Below are positions 1 through 11,845 of a stretch of 64,000 nt of DNA, piece after piece. The position numbers and the translations under genes are program-made. Source of the stretch: Epiperipatus broadwayi. Its lineage: Eukaryota; Onychophora; Udeonychophora; Euonychophora; Peripatidae. The notes beneath the pieces were generated by a model. The model did no database searches and had not been told where the DNA came from. It was given only the letters and a program-made list of their open reading frames with translations. How positions within the stretch are numbered: the first letter of the stretch is position 1; each line of letters opens with the position of its first letter. The stretch is from NCBI GenBank assembly GCA_028023455.1, contig JAQFVV010006221.1, positions 703,001-767,000 of the forward strand. Reading direction: 5' to 3'.

Positions 1-360
1 TGAAGTAATGTAAATAAATTGTATTTATATAACATATCACAGAAAAATAAAGTAAATGATGGATTTAGTGACATTTGTACTGTATTACTATTGTTTTTTT
101 GTTTTTTTAAATTATGCTTATAAATGTTTAATTGTGCTAATGAAATAATAAATGTAATATTAATAAGTAACAAAATATAACTATGTTAATAAAATAATTC
201 TATGGTGAAATATTTGTTGTCCTTTTCTGTACATTAGTAATAATGTGTGTTTGTCATTATATGTGTTATCGACTGAAAGAAAAAAAACATTAATTTATTA
301 CAAGTAGTTAGAATATGTAATATTTAAATACTAGTATATTATATATACTTTTAAGCTAGT
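1..360. other. AT-rich sequence, nothing recognised
   Basis: No open frame, repeat or structural signal that I can support. Confidence 0.5.
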
Positions 361-464
361 TATAATGGTTTGAACCCAGACTTTCAAACTCCCATTTGTC
401 ATCCACTCCATGTTATACAACCAATACACATAACCACATGCATGTGAAAAAGATAAATGATCTC
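361..464 (-). repeat. SINE-like repeat, copy A
   Basis: This stretch is the reverse complement, with scattered mismatches, of 3219-3318: both carry a match around GATCATTTATCTTTT and end in a GGTTCAAA-type motif that resembles a tRNA B box. A third, more distant relative is at 14690-14866. Copies on both strands, well apart, point to a dispersed retroposed family. The tRNA origin is inferred from the B-box-like motif only. Confidence 0.5.
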
Positions 465-649
465 CAATATACATATTTCATGCTGAATCAGCATTCATCA
501 GGTGGTCCAGATCATCATCTTCCACACATGTATAGTTAGTGCTCAGTTTTTATTAAGGTAGTAAATCTTCAAACCGAGCACTGATTATATATGTGTGGGA
601 GATCTGGACCAACTGATGAGAGCTGATTCAGCACAAAATATGTATATTG
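465..649. mobile_element. Palindromic mini-element with inverted arms
   Basis: The left arm (465 to about 530) and right arm (about 585 to 649) are inverted copies: CAATATACATATTT with GCTGAATCAGC on the left, and GCTGATTCAGC with AAATATGTATATTG on the right. GGTCCAGATC and GATCTGGACC also pair. The short centre holds a further small inverted pair (GTGCTC / GAGCAC). It abuts the SINE-like copy A exactly at that repeat's end. No target-site duplication is clear. A MITE or foldback element is likely; the class is unknown. Confidence 0.55.
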
Positions 650-1055
650 TAATGGTCAGAAAACGTGTGATTCGTTAACATAGTGCAGAATTTGACCACC
701 ACTCAGAACTGCAGCACCATCTAGGTAGCGAAGCCACCCGTAGTACTAAGTTCGAACATAGTTTATATCAGTTCCACAATACAATCTACGAAACAACGCA
801 TCTGATGTGACATTAGTAAACATTTCTTTAGGCACGGTGGTCAGGGATGATGCAAGAGAATCAAGAATTTTATTTCAAGTTAGCCAATCAGAACATTAAT
901 CGTAAACATTTATATTTAAAGAATCAAGGAAACATATTGAATGGTTATCGAATAAATAAAGAAAGAAGGAACGGCAGACGTATAGTTTGACATTATTTAT
1001 TGAAACATTTTAATAATAAATCGTTTACTAATAATATTTGGTAATATTTAAGTTG

Positions 1056-1215
1056 AGTAACGGAATTTTCCGATACTGCTATATATTCAAGAAATACATT
1101 TATTTATTTAGAAACATTTATACGAAATCATTTTACCAATAATACTTTATATTTAAGATCTCAGTAGCGGTATTTTCCGATACTGTTATGTTTACAAAGA
1201 GAAATACATTTATTT
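1056..1215. repeat. Two-copy degenerate tandem repeat, period about 110 bp
   Basis: ATTTTCCGATACTG and GAAATACATTTATTT each occur twice in the same order, about 107-110 bp apart. A weaker third piece may start near 1320. Confidence 0.5.
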
Positions 1216-1533
1216 GATGACGTAATCTAGCTCCCTAAAATTCTCGAGCAAGTATTTCTAAGGCATGCCTTTAGGGATTTATACTTTTGCAATACCAGAG
1301 TCTAAAGTAAGATTTATAATAGTAGCGGTGGACATATATTTATTTAATTAAAGATATTTACTAATAACTAGGGGCAAACATTTATTTGAGAGTGAATTAT
1401 GTCACTAATGCAGGGACGGAGTTATACATAGAATAATAAAGTTAATAAAAGAAACACATGGTACGTTTAGAAAGGCGATATGGAATGGCAGTATATTGAA
1501 ACTGCAAAGCCGTGAATAAGTTTATAAGAATGA

Positions 1534-1749
1534 CGGGCTGGCGTTTGCCATAGACCCAAAGAGGTAAGGTGTCACATAAGCATAACCAGGGACAAGTGGT
1601 TCGTGCCACAATTGCCTGCTGGCTGCATGACAGTTGTCAAGTCCTACGGGAGCATTTATTATGTCCGCTTGTGTAGGACGACTGGGGTTAATTTCAACCC
1701 TATAGAATCCGGAATATTCAAGGCTTGTAATGAGTCATCGCGTCTCTAA
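1534..1749 (+). CDS. Protein-like open stretch, possible terminal exon, unrecognised
   Basis: A frame opens after a TGA at 1531 and runs 71 codons to TAA at 1747-1749. It has no early ATG, so it would have to be the last exon of something; possible splice acceptors (AG) lie at 1552-1553 and just after. The residues look protein-like and balanced (for example KWFVPQLPAGCMTVVKSYGS, then YYVRLCRTTG), with several cysteines, unlike the Lys/Asn/Ile/Phe-rich chance frames elsewhere. AATAAA follows at 1832. I do not recognise the family; it could be a decayed transposon ORF. Confidence 0.22.
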   Translation, partial: RAGVCHRPKEVRCHISITRDKWFVPQLPAGCMTVVKSYGSIYYVRLCRTTGVNFNPIESGIFKACNESSRL

Positions 1750-2830
1750 AACGTAACACATGTATAATGTACAGACGATTCTGTTAAGATTTAAATATAT
1801 TTTATAACTCGGCCCTACATCATCAACATTTAATAAAGAACGTTTGCGACTCTCAAAGAAATGCAATTTTATGGAATTATTAATCAAAATTTAATAAAAT
1901 ATAAACAATATGTAAACTGGGTGATTATTACAACTAATACGTCAGCCATTTGCTAAGCAGTAGACCCCTGCATTGCAATAAATGAAGCATTGAATGCTTG
2001 TTGATTTATATGAAAATATTAAGCTATTTATGAAAGTAAATATTAATGAAAATTTGACACGCATCCACTGTTTCAAGCGATCATAGATTTATACTTAGAA
2101 AATGATGAGCATGCAATAATTATATAATAAAATGTAGATTTTAGAAATACGTACCCAAGAAAGATAGAGTTAGGCAGGCTAGATTGTTAAAGAAATTTAC
2201 ATATTAATTATTAAATTTATAGCATTACAAATGAGAATTTACAGTTTATAGTTTATAAGTTATATAAAGAATGAATAAGCTGTAGCGGGATATTAGTAGA
2301 GTACTCTAGAGAATTTGGATACAGGTACCTGTTTTATGAGAAGTTTTCCGATTCAGTGATCAGTAGCAAATTGTTCATGATTCTAGCATTAGCCATTCTT
2401 TACAGCATTTAGATGATTCATGTAATTTAGCAGCTTTCAAATTATTTTAGGCAGCAGATCTTCGTGATTGAATTTATGGAGGGCAATGGAAGGTTTGGCA
2501 TACGATAGGCCATCTCCGGACGGAGAATAGTCTGGGCGCTTTCTACTCGACCATACTGTGGCAGGTAAAATTAATTTAAGATCTTGGAGACTCAACTGAT
2601 TGAGAGCACAGCTAAAGTTAAACTGAAAGTTTCTAGAAAGTCTAAAATGGCCTCCTTTCTTAGATCTTCTACATTTTTGTTAGTTTATTTTTGGATTCCA
2701 ATTAATCTTCCCTGAGGATAATCAATGCATTTTTGTTAATTTTAATTATAGAGAAAGCTGCCTTTCTATTGTTTACATTTACATTTTAGGGAATTTTTCT
2801 TTTTAATTAATCTATTATCTCTCACCAGCC

Positions 2831-3100
2831 GTTGCTTTTAAAATTTTAAATACAAAAGGGAACATATGATTATTTTTACTTTTAATTAAATATTACAATC
2901 TATTTCTAAATTATTATTAAATGAAATTTAAACAAAGCAATAAATAACGGATTTTACAATTTAAAATAAATGGTTAAAAATATATATTTTTTTATAACTA
3001 AATTTAGAAATCTAAATTATATTATTTATCTTTATTTATTGCCTTAAATTTGAGATCGAAATGTGTGTGTGTTTATGGTGAATTCTACATATATCTATAC
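2831..3100. other. AT-rich sequence, nothing recognised
   Basis: Low-complexity AT with a short TGTGTGTG run near 3063. No gene or repeat boundary seen. Confidence 0.5.
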
Positions 3101-3318
3101 ATTTTTAATATTGCTACACACACAATTCGATACCAAAAAGTTTAAATTTGGGTAGGATAGAGCGGTGAGTGAGAGACGCTAGAAAAAAGGTGAAACTTAA
3201 GATTCAAATACGAATCTTACTGTTTCAATATTGGAGATCATTTATCTTTTCACATGTATGTGGTCATGTATATCAGTTGTATAAGATGGAATGAATGATA
3301 GTCTGGGTTCAAAATCTT
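3101..3318 (+). repeat. SINE-like repeat, copy B
   Basis: The 3' half (3219-3318) is the inverted counterpart of 361-464. The 5' half resembles 14690-14866: GGATAGAG, then AATC and GATTC/AATCTT around the motif ACTGTTTCA. The B-box-like GGGTTCAAAATC is near the 3' end. No duplicated target site is seen. Confidence 0.45.
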
Positions 3319-3793
3319 ATAGTTATAAGTAGTTAGAATACAAACTTATGAGGTAGAAACATTTTGTACTAAAGTTAAATATTTGATAAAAATATAAGTA
3401 ATAGATACCATCAAAAGATCAGGTTTGTAGTTGAATTACATAATAATGGTTGACTTGAAAGTTAGAATAAGAAGTATTTGTTTTCAAAGTTTTGCTTAAG
3501 TTTAAAAAATACATGCTGAAAACTTTACAATGTTTCTGCATTAATTTAGTTCAAGTACTTGTTTAATTATATGACTACGACCAGATTTTTTTTTTAAAAA
3601 AGAGTGTTGTATGTAAGTAAAAGTTTGAATTTGACTAGAGAAAGGAAATAATTCTAATATTGTGTAATAAAAATTATTGTTATAAAGTAATTTTGAAAGA
3701 TAAGCCATTCAGTTGCATTAAATATTCTGTAAAAATGATGCACGAGGAAAATTATCAAAACAATAATGATTTGTTTTTAACAAAATTTATCTT

Positions 3794-4488
3794 AAGCATT
3801 AATATAAACAAAGGCAAAACTCCTCATACAGTAGTGCCACCCTGTGCCAAACAGAGTAATCAATGGATGCCAGAAGGCTTGTGCATAAAATCCCTATCTA
3901 GTGCCTACTCATCCAATATCTCCAGACTAGTTTTTGGCACAGGGTGGCACTACTGTATGGGGAGTTTTGCCTTTGTTTACAACAAATTATGTGCTAATAT
4001 AGAGATGGTGATCATGTGATGTTTGATGGTTAACACCAATCCTGCCTAATAGGATAGTGGTGGCTATGGTTGTTTAAGAGCAAAGACACCAAAATGTATG
4101 GGTGATGAATTGAGTTCAGACCCATATGACTATATAAGCTATTGAGCTTAGATTGAAGATATTAACAATGTTTTCAATTTCATTCTCATAGTTTTGTAGT
4201 AAAGTAGAGTTAAAAGGTGGCTGCTGGAGGGTTGCATTAGATCCTAAGATCTAGGTGCAGTGCTCTCAGATCCAAGGCTCCTCACTGATGATGGCCACAA
4301 GCCAGAAACTAGTCTGGGGATATTGGATGAGTAGGCACTAGATAGGGATTTTATGCACAAGCCTTCTGGCATCTATTGATTACTCTGTTTGGCACAGGGT
4401 GGCACTACTGTATGGGGAGTTTTGCCTTTGTTTACAACAAATTATGTGCTAGTATAGAGATGGTGATCATGTGAAGCATTAATATAAA
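3794..4488 (+). mobile_element. Compound tRNA-like SINE retroposon with 15-bp target-site duplication
   Basis: AAGCATTAATATAAA occurs exactly at 3794-3808 and 4474-4488 and brackets a 665-bp insert. Inside, 4019-4473 reads as one full unit: a tRNA-like head (A-box-like TGGCTATGG near 4063, B-box-like GAGTTCAGACCC near 4111), then a tail ending GGTGATCATGTG. Before it lies a second tail (about 3931-4018) preceded by an inverted piece (3809 to about 3935) that mirrors 4310-4395. A 15-bp duplication is typical of LINE-driven insertion. The inverted 5' piece resembles twin priming. The 119-codon frame crossing it is incidental. Confidence 0.75.
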
Positions 4489-6618
4489 TGAAAGAATTAT
4501 CTCTTAATGAAGTTGAATGTGGTAAGAAGAGTTAAAGAAAATATATGTTAGTAGAGATCTATAAAGTTATTTTTCGGAGTAAATAGCATGTAATATTTTT
4601 GTCTAAGAAATGTGATAATGATTTGATGAAAGTAGTCATAGAAAAGTATTTATAAATATATCATTTGTATAGAATTTTATTTAGAATGTAATTAAAGGCC
4701 TATTTTTTAAATTGCAAAATGCCTGTTTTATAAGGAAATAGTGAATGGTATTTGCATTCAGAGATAATTTTGTATATTTAGATATCAAATCCAAATTTTT
4801 TGAACAAAATTAACATTAGCATTTAATAAAAGTCAATTTTAATATTGATTTTTTAATGATATAATTTAAGAAAATATGGATTGAAAAGTATTGTTTTAAT
4901 GTAAATGGATATCGTACCCTACATCCATTCTGATCCCATTTAATCAGATTATCACATAGAAGTCATATGAATTTATATCCTTTTTCAGTTATTAATATAA
5001 ATAAAAGACCAAAAACAACAAGCATTATTTTAAGTGGGATGAATGGTTGAGTAGAATAGAAATATATATTGCTTATAACACTCTATTCTTATACACGTTA
5101 ATGCAACAAATTTTCTTAAAACTTCTTTATTTTCTTAGTTTTGACTGTCCAGCAGTCTTCATCAGAGTTCTATCTATAGAGTGTTATAAGCAATATATAT
5201 AATTATATGAAGACATGCAAAGAAAGTGAAGGAGAAGAATAAGAGAATATACTTCTGATAGAACAGAAATACCATCAAGACTTTGATATTATTTTGATTT
5301 TAATAATAATAAATATGTATATATGTAAAGAAATAAATGTATGCTAAGAATGCTTCAGTTGATAATATTGACTTTTATTAGAAATTGTTTTTGTTTTACA
5401 CTATATTAGTAGAGATGTTTAAAATTATGATTTCCATAATAGCTTCTGATGTGTATATAATTTTTATTGCTTCCTTTATAAGGGATTTGCATTAGAAAAT
5501 AATAGGTGATTTGTATGAGGATTTGACCCAATTGTTATCCACTTTCTTTTTTAAATAGAATCTAATATTGAGTGCATTATAAAATTGTTGAAAACATATT
5601 TGATAACAAAACTGGAATACCAATTAAATTAATGTATTGGCAATTTTCTACAAAGGAATTGTTGAATAAAAATCATTTATTTAATAAACTTTTGTGCTAC
5701 CAAGAAAACAAAGCATTTAGCCATATATTTGATTAGTATCAATACTTCAATAATCAAACAAGGGTTGTTTATTTATGAATAAAGGTAAATACTTCTCATA
5801 ATTTCAATAGCTGCATTTTTGATATATGATCAAATTTTTTTTTAATATTTATGATTAATATTTATGTTTTTATAAGTGTTTAATGTTATTCCAGGATTAC
5901 TGTTGTGTATCTTTTCATGATTCAATCATTTACAAATGTAATCCTCTAAGATAACAATATCAAACAAGTTAACAATGTGGCCAGTGAGGTTTTGTACATT
6001 TTGGGCTTTTGGAACTTATCAGCTGACCAACTTTTGACATTCTTTTATGGAAGTGTGGTTGTCATCATTTGTGTAAACATACATTTAATGCAACACTTCT
6101 ATTCTTTAATTTTGAATTTTTATTTTCTGAATCAATTATATTAGTTTTAGTACTTTCCAATATTACTCTCATGTTATAGGATCATTTTCAAGGGCAATCT
6201 AATACATTTTGCATCAAGTTTTATGTATGTATATATTATAATACTTCTATTATATGCCAAACAATAACATAGTATATGTACACAAATATATATAAAGTTG
6301 AAAGGAAAAGTAGAAATAAACAGACAAAAATTTTATAGATGTTTTCCTACACCTTCCTGGAATAAAATAAAATCATAGTAGAAAATTAAATAATTTTGAA
6401 TTTAAAATAAAATTTCATTATGAAATAAATATTTAAAAAAATCTAATAAATATTTTCATTGAATTCTAATTTTGAAATTCAAAAACAAGCAGGTCAAACT
6501 GATAATTATAAAATTTTATATTATTTTTGAAATCTTTTAATTAATGCTTGTATACAATTTTCTAAGTAAAAATATGTAGATCACACCTTTGGTAAAATTT
6601 CAAAATTGCTTGTGAAAG
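4489..6618. other. AT-rich sequence, nothing recognised apart from a small TIR element
   Basis: Apart from the TIR element at 5062-5200, I see no gene, repeat boundary or RNA. Confidence 0.45.
5062..5200. mobile_element. Small TIR element (MITE), 139 bp
   Basis: The ends are exact inverted copies of about 25 bp (left ATATATATTGCTTATAACAC, then TCTAT; right its complement). No open frame is inside. The target-site duplication cannot be resolved in the surrounding AT repeats. Confidence 0.65.
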
Positions 6619-7924
6619 GATTAATGAGTAATCAACTGAAATCCGGGCATGGCTGCTTGATGGCTTTGATGCTATACAAAATTATGGCATTGATGCTATA
6701 CAAAATCAATCATATGTAACGTTACCAGGCCGCACCTTTCATTTATAACATGATTTTTTTTTTATTAAACAAATATTTTATATTTATTTTCGTTGTTTTT
6801 TTAAACCTGACATTTTTCTTTATTCAACAAATTTTGGTAATTTAACCTTGTGTTTATTTTTCTGATTTTAAAACTTTTGACTGTTTCACGATGAAAAAAC
6901 TTGTTTTAACTCCGCTGAAAAAATATAGTACAATCATTTGGGACTTGTTTCGACTTTGTTCTACCTTTTTTTTTTTGGTTGACTAAATTGTTTTTCGTCT
7001 TATTAAGTCAAAAGTAACTTTTGTGTTTTTGGGGGTTAAAAAATTGTTTTGAAACTCCCGTCCCCATCCTCAGATAAATAATTGTAATAAAAAGTCAATA
7101 TTTTTTTTTTTAAACAATTTTTTTTTTAAAACACTTTTTATTTTTAGTTATATTTTGTTTGAATTATCTTTTTTTTTTTTTTTGGCTTCTACAATAAACT
7201 GCTTTTTTGGGGGGTTTCATACTTTGTTATTATTAACAAAAAAATAAACAAAAATAGTAATTTATTTTAACCTTGCTGAAAAAAGATAATCCAAATACTT
7301 GTCAATTTCTAATGAAATAAAAAAAACACAAACTTGGACTTTTTGAACTTATTTTTATTTATTGCTGTAATAAAGTCTGGTATTTGGGAGGAAATTATGT
7401 GCCCGAAAAAAGAACACAGTCTCACTTTCTCTCGGCAATTCTGAAAAGTTTAAAAATTGCACATTATTCTCAGACATTTTATTGGTCTCATATATTTTCC
7501 ACTTTGGAATGTGACTTAGCATGTGAGTTTTATCAAAAGCATGTTCGAACATACCTTTTGCCGATTTTTTACATATTAACATTTGTTTATGGAAGTGTGG
7601 GGATCATATCACAGTTATTAATAATTAACATTATTTAAATATAAATGACATTATTATGGAGATTTGAAAAGTTGTACTGACTTGTAATTAAAACATCCTC
7701 AAGCAATACGCTAATCAGCTATGAATAGAATAAATATGCATAGTTTTGAAGCACAGAACAGGCTGTAGTATTTTTGTGCAATGTCACATAAAGCGGCCTG
7801 CAATAGTTAATACAATATAAATGTGTTAGCTGTAAGACCGGCCGCAGAAACGACATTTTTATGTGTTTTGACACATAAGCCATCAAGCCGCTGTGCCCGG
7901 ATTTCAGATGATTACCGATTAATG
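6619..7924. mobile_element. Non-autonomous hAT-like DNA transposon A
   Basis: The 8-bp direct repeat GATTAATG occurs at 6619-6626 and 7917-7924. Between them is a 1290-bp element with inverted ends AGTAATCAACTGAAATCCGG (left) and, on the other strand, GGTAATCATCTGAAATCCGG (right). The ends continue with GGGCA and GCTTGATGGC-like sequence. The right subterminal block (AAAACACATAAAAATG, then a GCGGCC) is shared with the elements at 16597 and 47562. 8-bp duplications fit the hAT superfamily, though P, Merlin and others also make 8 bp. The two frames near 7355-7638 overlap on opposite strands and look like chance, so the element is probably non-autonomous. Confidence 0.8.
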
Positions 7925-10437
7925 ATCTTAAAGATAAGAAAAAAACACTGTTTTTAATTAAATGTTTTTATCACCCCAATCCAAGACTATAAAAAGATTG
8001 AATAAAAAGATTATTTTAGTTTGGATAGTAGATTTTGTTGGAGCTAGCTAGTTTGTTGGAAGCAGTAGCAGAGCTGGCCAGAAGAGATAGCATAGTTATA
8101 CAGAAAACTGCATGATGTAAGAATGCAAGGATGCAGCTGCTCTATAGGTCAAAGATAGAGTTTGAATTCACATGGAGGAAAATGACCCACTTCTTTGTGA
8201 AAAAATTCATAGCTACAAAGTGTTTTGGAAAGCAGCTAGTTTGCCTAAAATGTAAGTGGAGATCAACATTTTCCTGGAACAATCCTAGAGCAAGTGGAAC
8301 AAATTGAATGCCAAAGATTTACTTGCTATGCCTATTCCTGATTATGCCTTTCCCAATTCTACCAATTGCCTGGACTATACTTATTTTGATGATGACAGTT
8401 ACCAAAACCAAGCTCATTAAGAGATAGCGTGGTGAAATAGTTATACATATGTTGCTGTGTCTATATGCAGAGCACAGATAAACACAGCTGGTGGTGAGTA
8501 GCATTGTATCTAACAATGAAATTTTAAATGATTTTTTTTTAGCAAAAATGACATTTTAAAGGCTATAGATATATGTAAAATGATATTCTTTATATAGTTT
8601 ATTGAAGGAAAAGGAAATGACATTTTTTTAAACCTATTTTTTTAAATTTAAAGACGTTATGATTAAAGGCAACCTGCGATAGTGATATAACTTAAAACAG
8701 GTAAATAATTTGCTTGAATTAAAATCTAAAAGCATTATAATTAATAATCTAATCTGTCAAAAAGTATTAAATAATAGAATATACCTATTGGAGGATTTAA
8801 CTTTTATCAGTGGTCAAGAAATTGATATATTTTTAAAAAGATATTAAATTGTTATGAAAGAATTAAACATGATTTTATTTACTTTAAATATTGAATTGTG
8901 AAAACAATATTATTGTGATAAATTAAAATATATAACATAAACATCAATGTGGACCTACATTCCTATGCGTACAACATATATGTTAAAACAAGACTTAATT
9001 ATGTATTGTAAAATTACTAGTTTTGTTTTGACAAAAATGAAATATATGATATAGACATCAGTGTGTGCTTGCATTTTAATATGCACATGTTTGTTAAATA
9101 TATTATTTAATCATACATTTATTTTATGACAGTTTAAACATATTCATTTTATATCAAGTCACATGCCTGGGTGCTGAATGGGTTTTAAGTAAACCTGTTA
9201 GAACATATATGTAAACCATAATAATAACTTGAATTTTGTATATTATTTATGTAAGTCACAATGTGATAATTTTAATTTTGTGTATTACTCAAAATCAGAA
9301 GGCATAATTGATATGTCTATAACCCTATTCTAAAGACTTTAATATCATTTTTTTAATTAATAAACTTCAATTCAATTGTTAAAATTATTAAAGTAACTTA
9401 ATTCTCTTGGTCACATAACAGTTATGGAGTTTATGTTTTCTGAGCTAGATTCATGCATTGTGGTTTGATACATAAATCGGGATCATTTTAGTGCTTAAGG
9501 GACACCCAGTATGATTGATATATCCTGGTTGGCACATAAGATTATATATTTTTAAAGCCCTTACACTATCATTTTATTTTAGTTTAGTTTTATTACAAAT
9601 TAAGTTTGTAATGGCCAGTACATTAATGGTACTAAGTGGCTAGAGCATTGATGAGGATCACTATGTTTTAATATCCCAGCATTATTGTTTTGATAATTAT
9701 GTATTTCTTATGGATGAGTACTTAATTGGTACATCCAAATTAATGTTTAAATAAATGCCCCAAGCTGGCAAAGGCTCAATAGTTATCATGGTCTAAAGTA
9801 GACTCATTTCAAATCCACTTACCAGATTGGCTGTTGATTTAGATTTCAAATCCAATCACAATATGGACTATTGATATATCGTATTGATGTATTTTGATTG
9901 ATCATTCATGATGATGACTGGTGAGTACTTATGCTTACTTATACTTATTGATAGTTCTGGTTTATTTGTAATTATACTTATAGTTACTCTAAGAAGTTGA
10001 CTAGTTGATCTCGTAGAGATCTCAAGATCTCATGCTCTTTTTAATATATAACATTAATTAAATATTTTGTGATATTAAGCATTACTATCATACTTTACAT
10101 TCTTTTTATAATGATTCATAGTCAATCATTTTATAATCATTATTTTATATCTTATTTTATTATTTGAAATATTTAGTACTTGGGACAGTTGATGACTTGC
10201 TATCACACCAGGTTCTACCACCTTAATCCCATCCCATTATAATTTAAATATGTAATGTATATATATTTTATTTAATATAAGGAAAAATTACAAATATAAA
10301 TGAACTCATTCAGTGTTAGTTATTTAATAGCCATGATTTATTTACAGGTTTATTAAAATTTTAATTAAATCATTACAAATCGTAAATATATAAAAAGAAA
10401 TAACTTATGCATTACTTCTATGTAGGGTAATAAATCA
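7925..10437. other. AT-rich sequence with few features
   Basis: Contains the degenerate tRNA-like stretch at 9626-9680 and a possible weak inverted pair around 8090 and 8420 (GAGATAGC...AGTTATACA). Otherwise nothing that I can support. Confidence 0.4.
9626..9680 (+). repeat. Degenerate tRNA-like (SINE head-like) stretch
   Basis: ACTAAGTGGCTAGAGCA resembles the D arm and A box of common tRNAs, and TTTTAATATCCCAGC lies about where the T arm and B box would be. The stems are decayed, so this is at most a SINE or tRNA relic. Confidence 0.3.
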
Positions 10438-11845
10438 TAAGTAATGTGCTAAGACTGCTGAAGAGCAGTTTATGAATTCAAAAAACAATAGCAAAACTAT
10501 GGCTAAGCACTTGTGAGAGCTTATTTTACTTTTATATTTGTAACTGGATAATATTATACGGTAGTGGAAAAGATGTGCAAATTTATTTATATATAAATGA
10601 AGATATTTAAATTTATGTAAATAGATGTGTGTTGTTAGAGTCAGAGAGTCCATTTTCTGGAGAGGGGGGAGAATGAATTTTTATGGTTGTTAGTGTGTGA
10701 AGTTAGCTGTATAGTATGCCTCCATATATTTTTTAATATATTAAATGGCTACCAAGGATGGGATGAAAAGATGCCAAAGGATGGGATGAAAAGATGCTCT
10801 GTGAACTTCTGATGCTTGAAAAAGATAAAAGTTACATTCTGGTTTGGCTATTGTTCTTTGTATGCATATTGGTGCTACAACACTCACCTGGACAAAGATG
10901 CCCAGGATTCATCGTAATAAATAATTTACATCCTGTTGGGGTCATTGGATTCTATATACTATGCAGCGGGTGAAATCAGGTTCAAGAGTTTGTTGGTAGA
11001 AGGTGGTTAGTGGGGGAAATATTGAGTGTTTTGATGTATTTAGAAATATATGGTATAAACAACCAAGGCCTGTCATCATATGGAAGGTTAGAATTAAGCT
11101 TGCTGTAAAATTTGTTATATTTTTTTATCTAATAGCCAGTGTAGTCTATTTTGGATGAATAAAACCACACACTTCTATTGTTTTAATGTTCATGGAATAA
11201 TCAAGGTGGGATATATCACTGTGTATTAGTAGACCAAGATATTTGAGATATTGACGTGTCTTTCCATTCTACTGTGAGGTGTAGCACTGACTGGCTTTGA
11301 TTTATTTTGATATCTTGAATAGCTGTTCTGATCTGGTGATGAAGATGTCATCTTTGTAGCCTGTATATATAATGCCTGGTATATTATGTTCAATGTATGG
11401 TGGGATTTTTTCAAAATGGTTGAGGTTTAAGCTGGGGATGACTCTACTGTGAGGGAGATTCATGGGTCAACCATCGAACATTTTGTAATATTGGCCACTA
11501 AATGTAGCTATGATATTGTTGTTGAGCCAGAAGAGGAATTCTATAATAAAATTCGTGTTTGGCTGAATAGTTTTGGCTAACTAGTTCTTGTTTAATTATA
11601 TTAATAGAGTTCTGTTGATAGAACTATACAGTTCTGTGACATCCAATGAAACTATTTTACATAAATTTAAATACTTTCATTGCTACATATACAAACTTGC
11701 ATATCTTTTCCACTATCATATAATATTCTCCAGTTATAAATATGAGAGTAAAATAAGCTCGAAAGAGCTTAGCCTTAATTTTGCTATTGTTTTTCAAATT
11801 TCACAAACTTCTCTTCAGCTGCGTCTTAGCGCACTATTTATGATT
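10438..11845 (-). mobile_element. Penelope-like element remnant flanked by inverted repeats
   Basis: The outer segments (10438-10655 and 11627-11845) are inverted copies of about 205 bp, sharing for example ACATAAATTTAAATA, CATCTTTTCCACTA/CATATCTTTTCCACTA and AGTAAAATAAGCTC. Between them, on the minus strand, lies a broken reverse transcriptase followed by a GIY-YIG-like segment, the domain order of Penelope-like elements, which also often carry terminal repeats of unusual orientation. No target duplication was found. Confidence 0.6.
10740..11590 (-). pseudogene. Penelope-like reverse transcriptase / GIY-YIG remnant
   Basis: Read on the minus strand, successive frames give FSGQYYKMFDG followed by PMNLPHSRVI (compare the family's GxxMGSPLSPVI), then NHFEK, then GYKDDIFITRSEQLF at 11335-11361, where KDD stands for the YxDD catalytic box with both aspartates. 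TVEWKDTSISQ follows, as in the palm-to-thumb region. Further down, CIVYRIQ and PQQDVNYLL (10916-10967) resemble the start of the GIY-YIG endonuclease. There is a stop right after the FDG motif and several more stops and frameshifts, so it is dead. Confidence 0.6.

Larger units (their letters stand above)
650..2830. other. Patch with higher GC than its surroundings, probable old insertions
   Basis: About 2 kb is less AT-biased than its neighbours, notably 700-860, 1370-1760 and 2450-2600. It holds a short tandem repeat (1056-1215) and one protein-like open stretch (1534-1749). I recognise no transposon family and found no matching end repeats. Confidence 0.35.

Noticed and set aside
3660-4019. 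119-codon frame
   Set aside because: It starts in flanking AT-rich DNA and runs through the SINE compound insertion and its inverted segment.
9895-9908. Good donor CTG/GTGAGT that would fit the split tryptophan of Dlic
   Set aside because: The only frame in phase has an upstream stop and no ATG.
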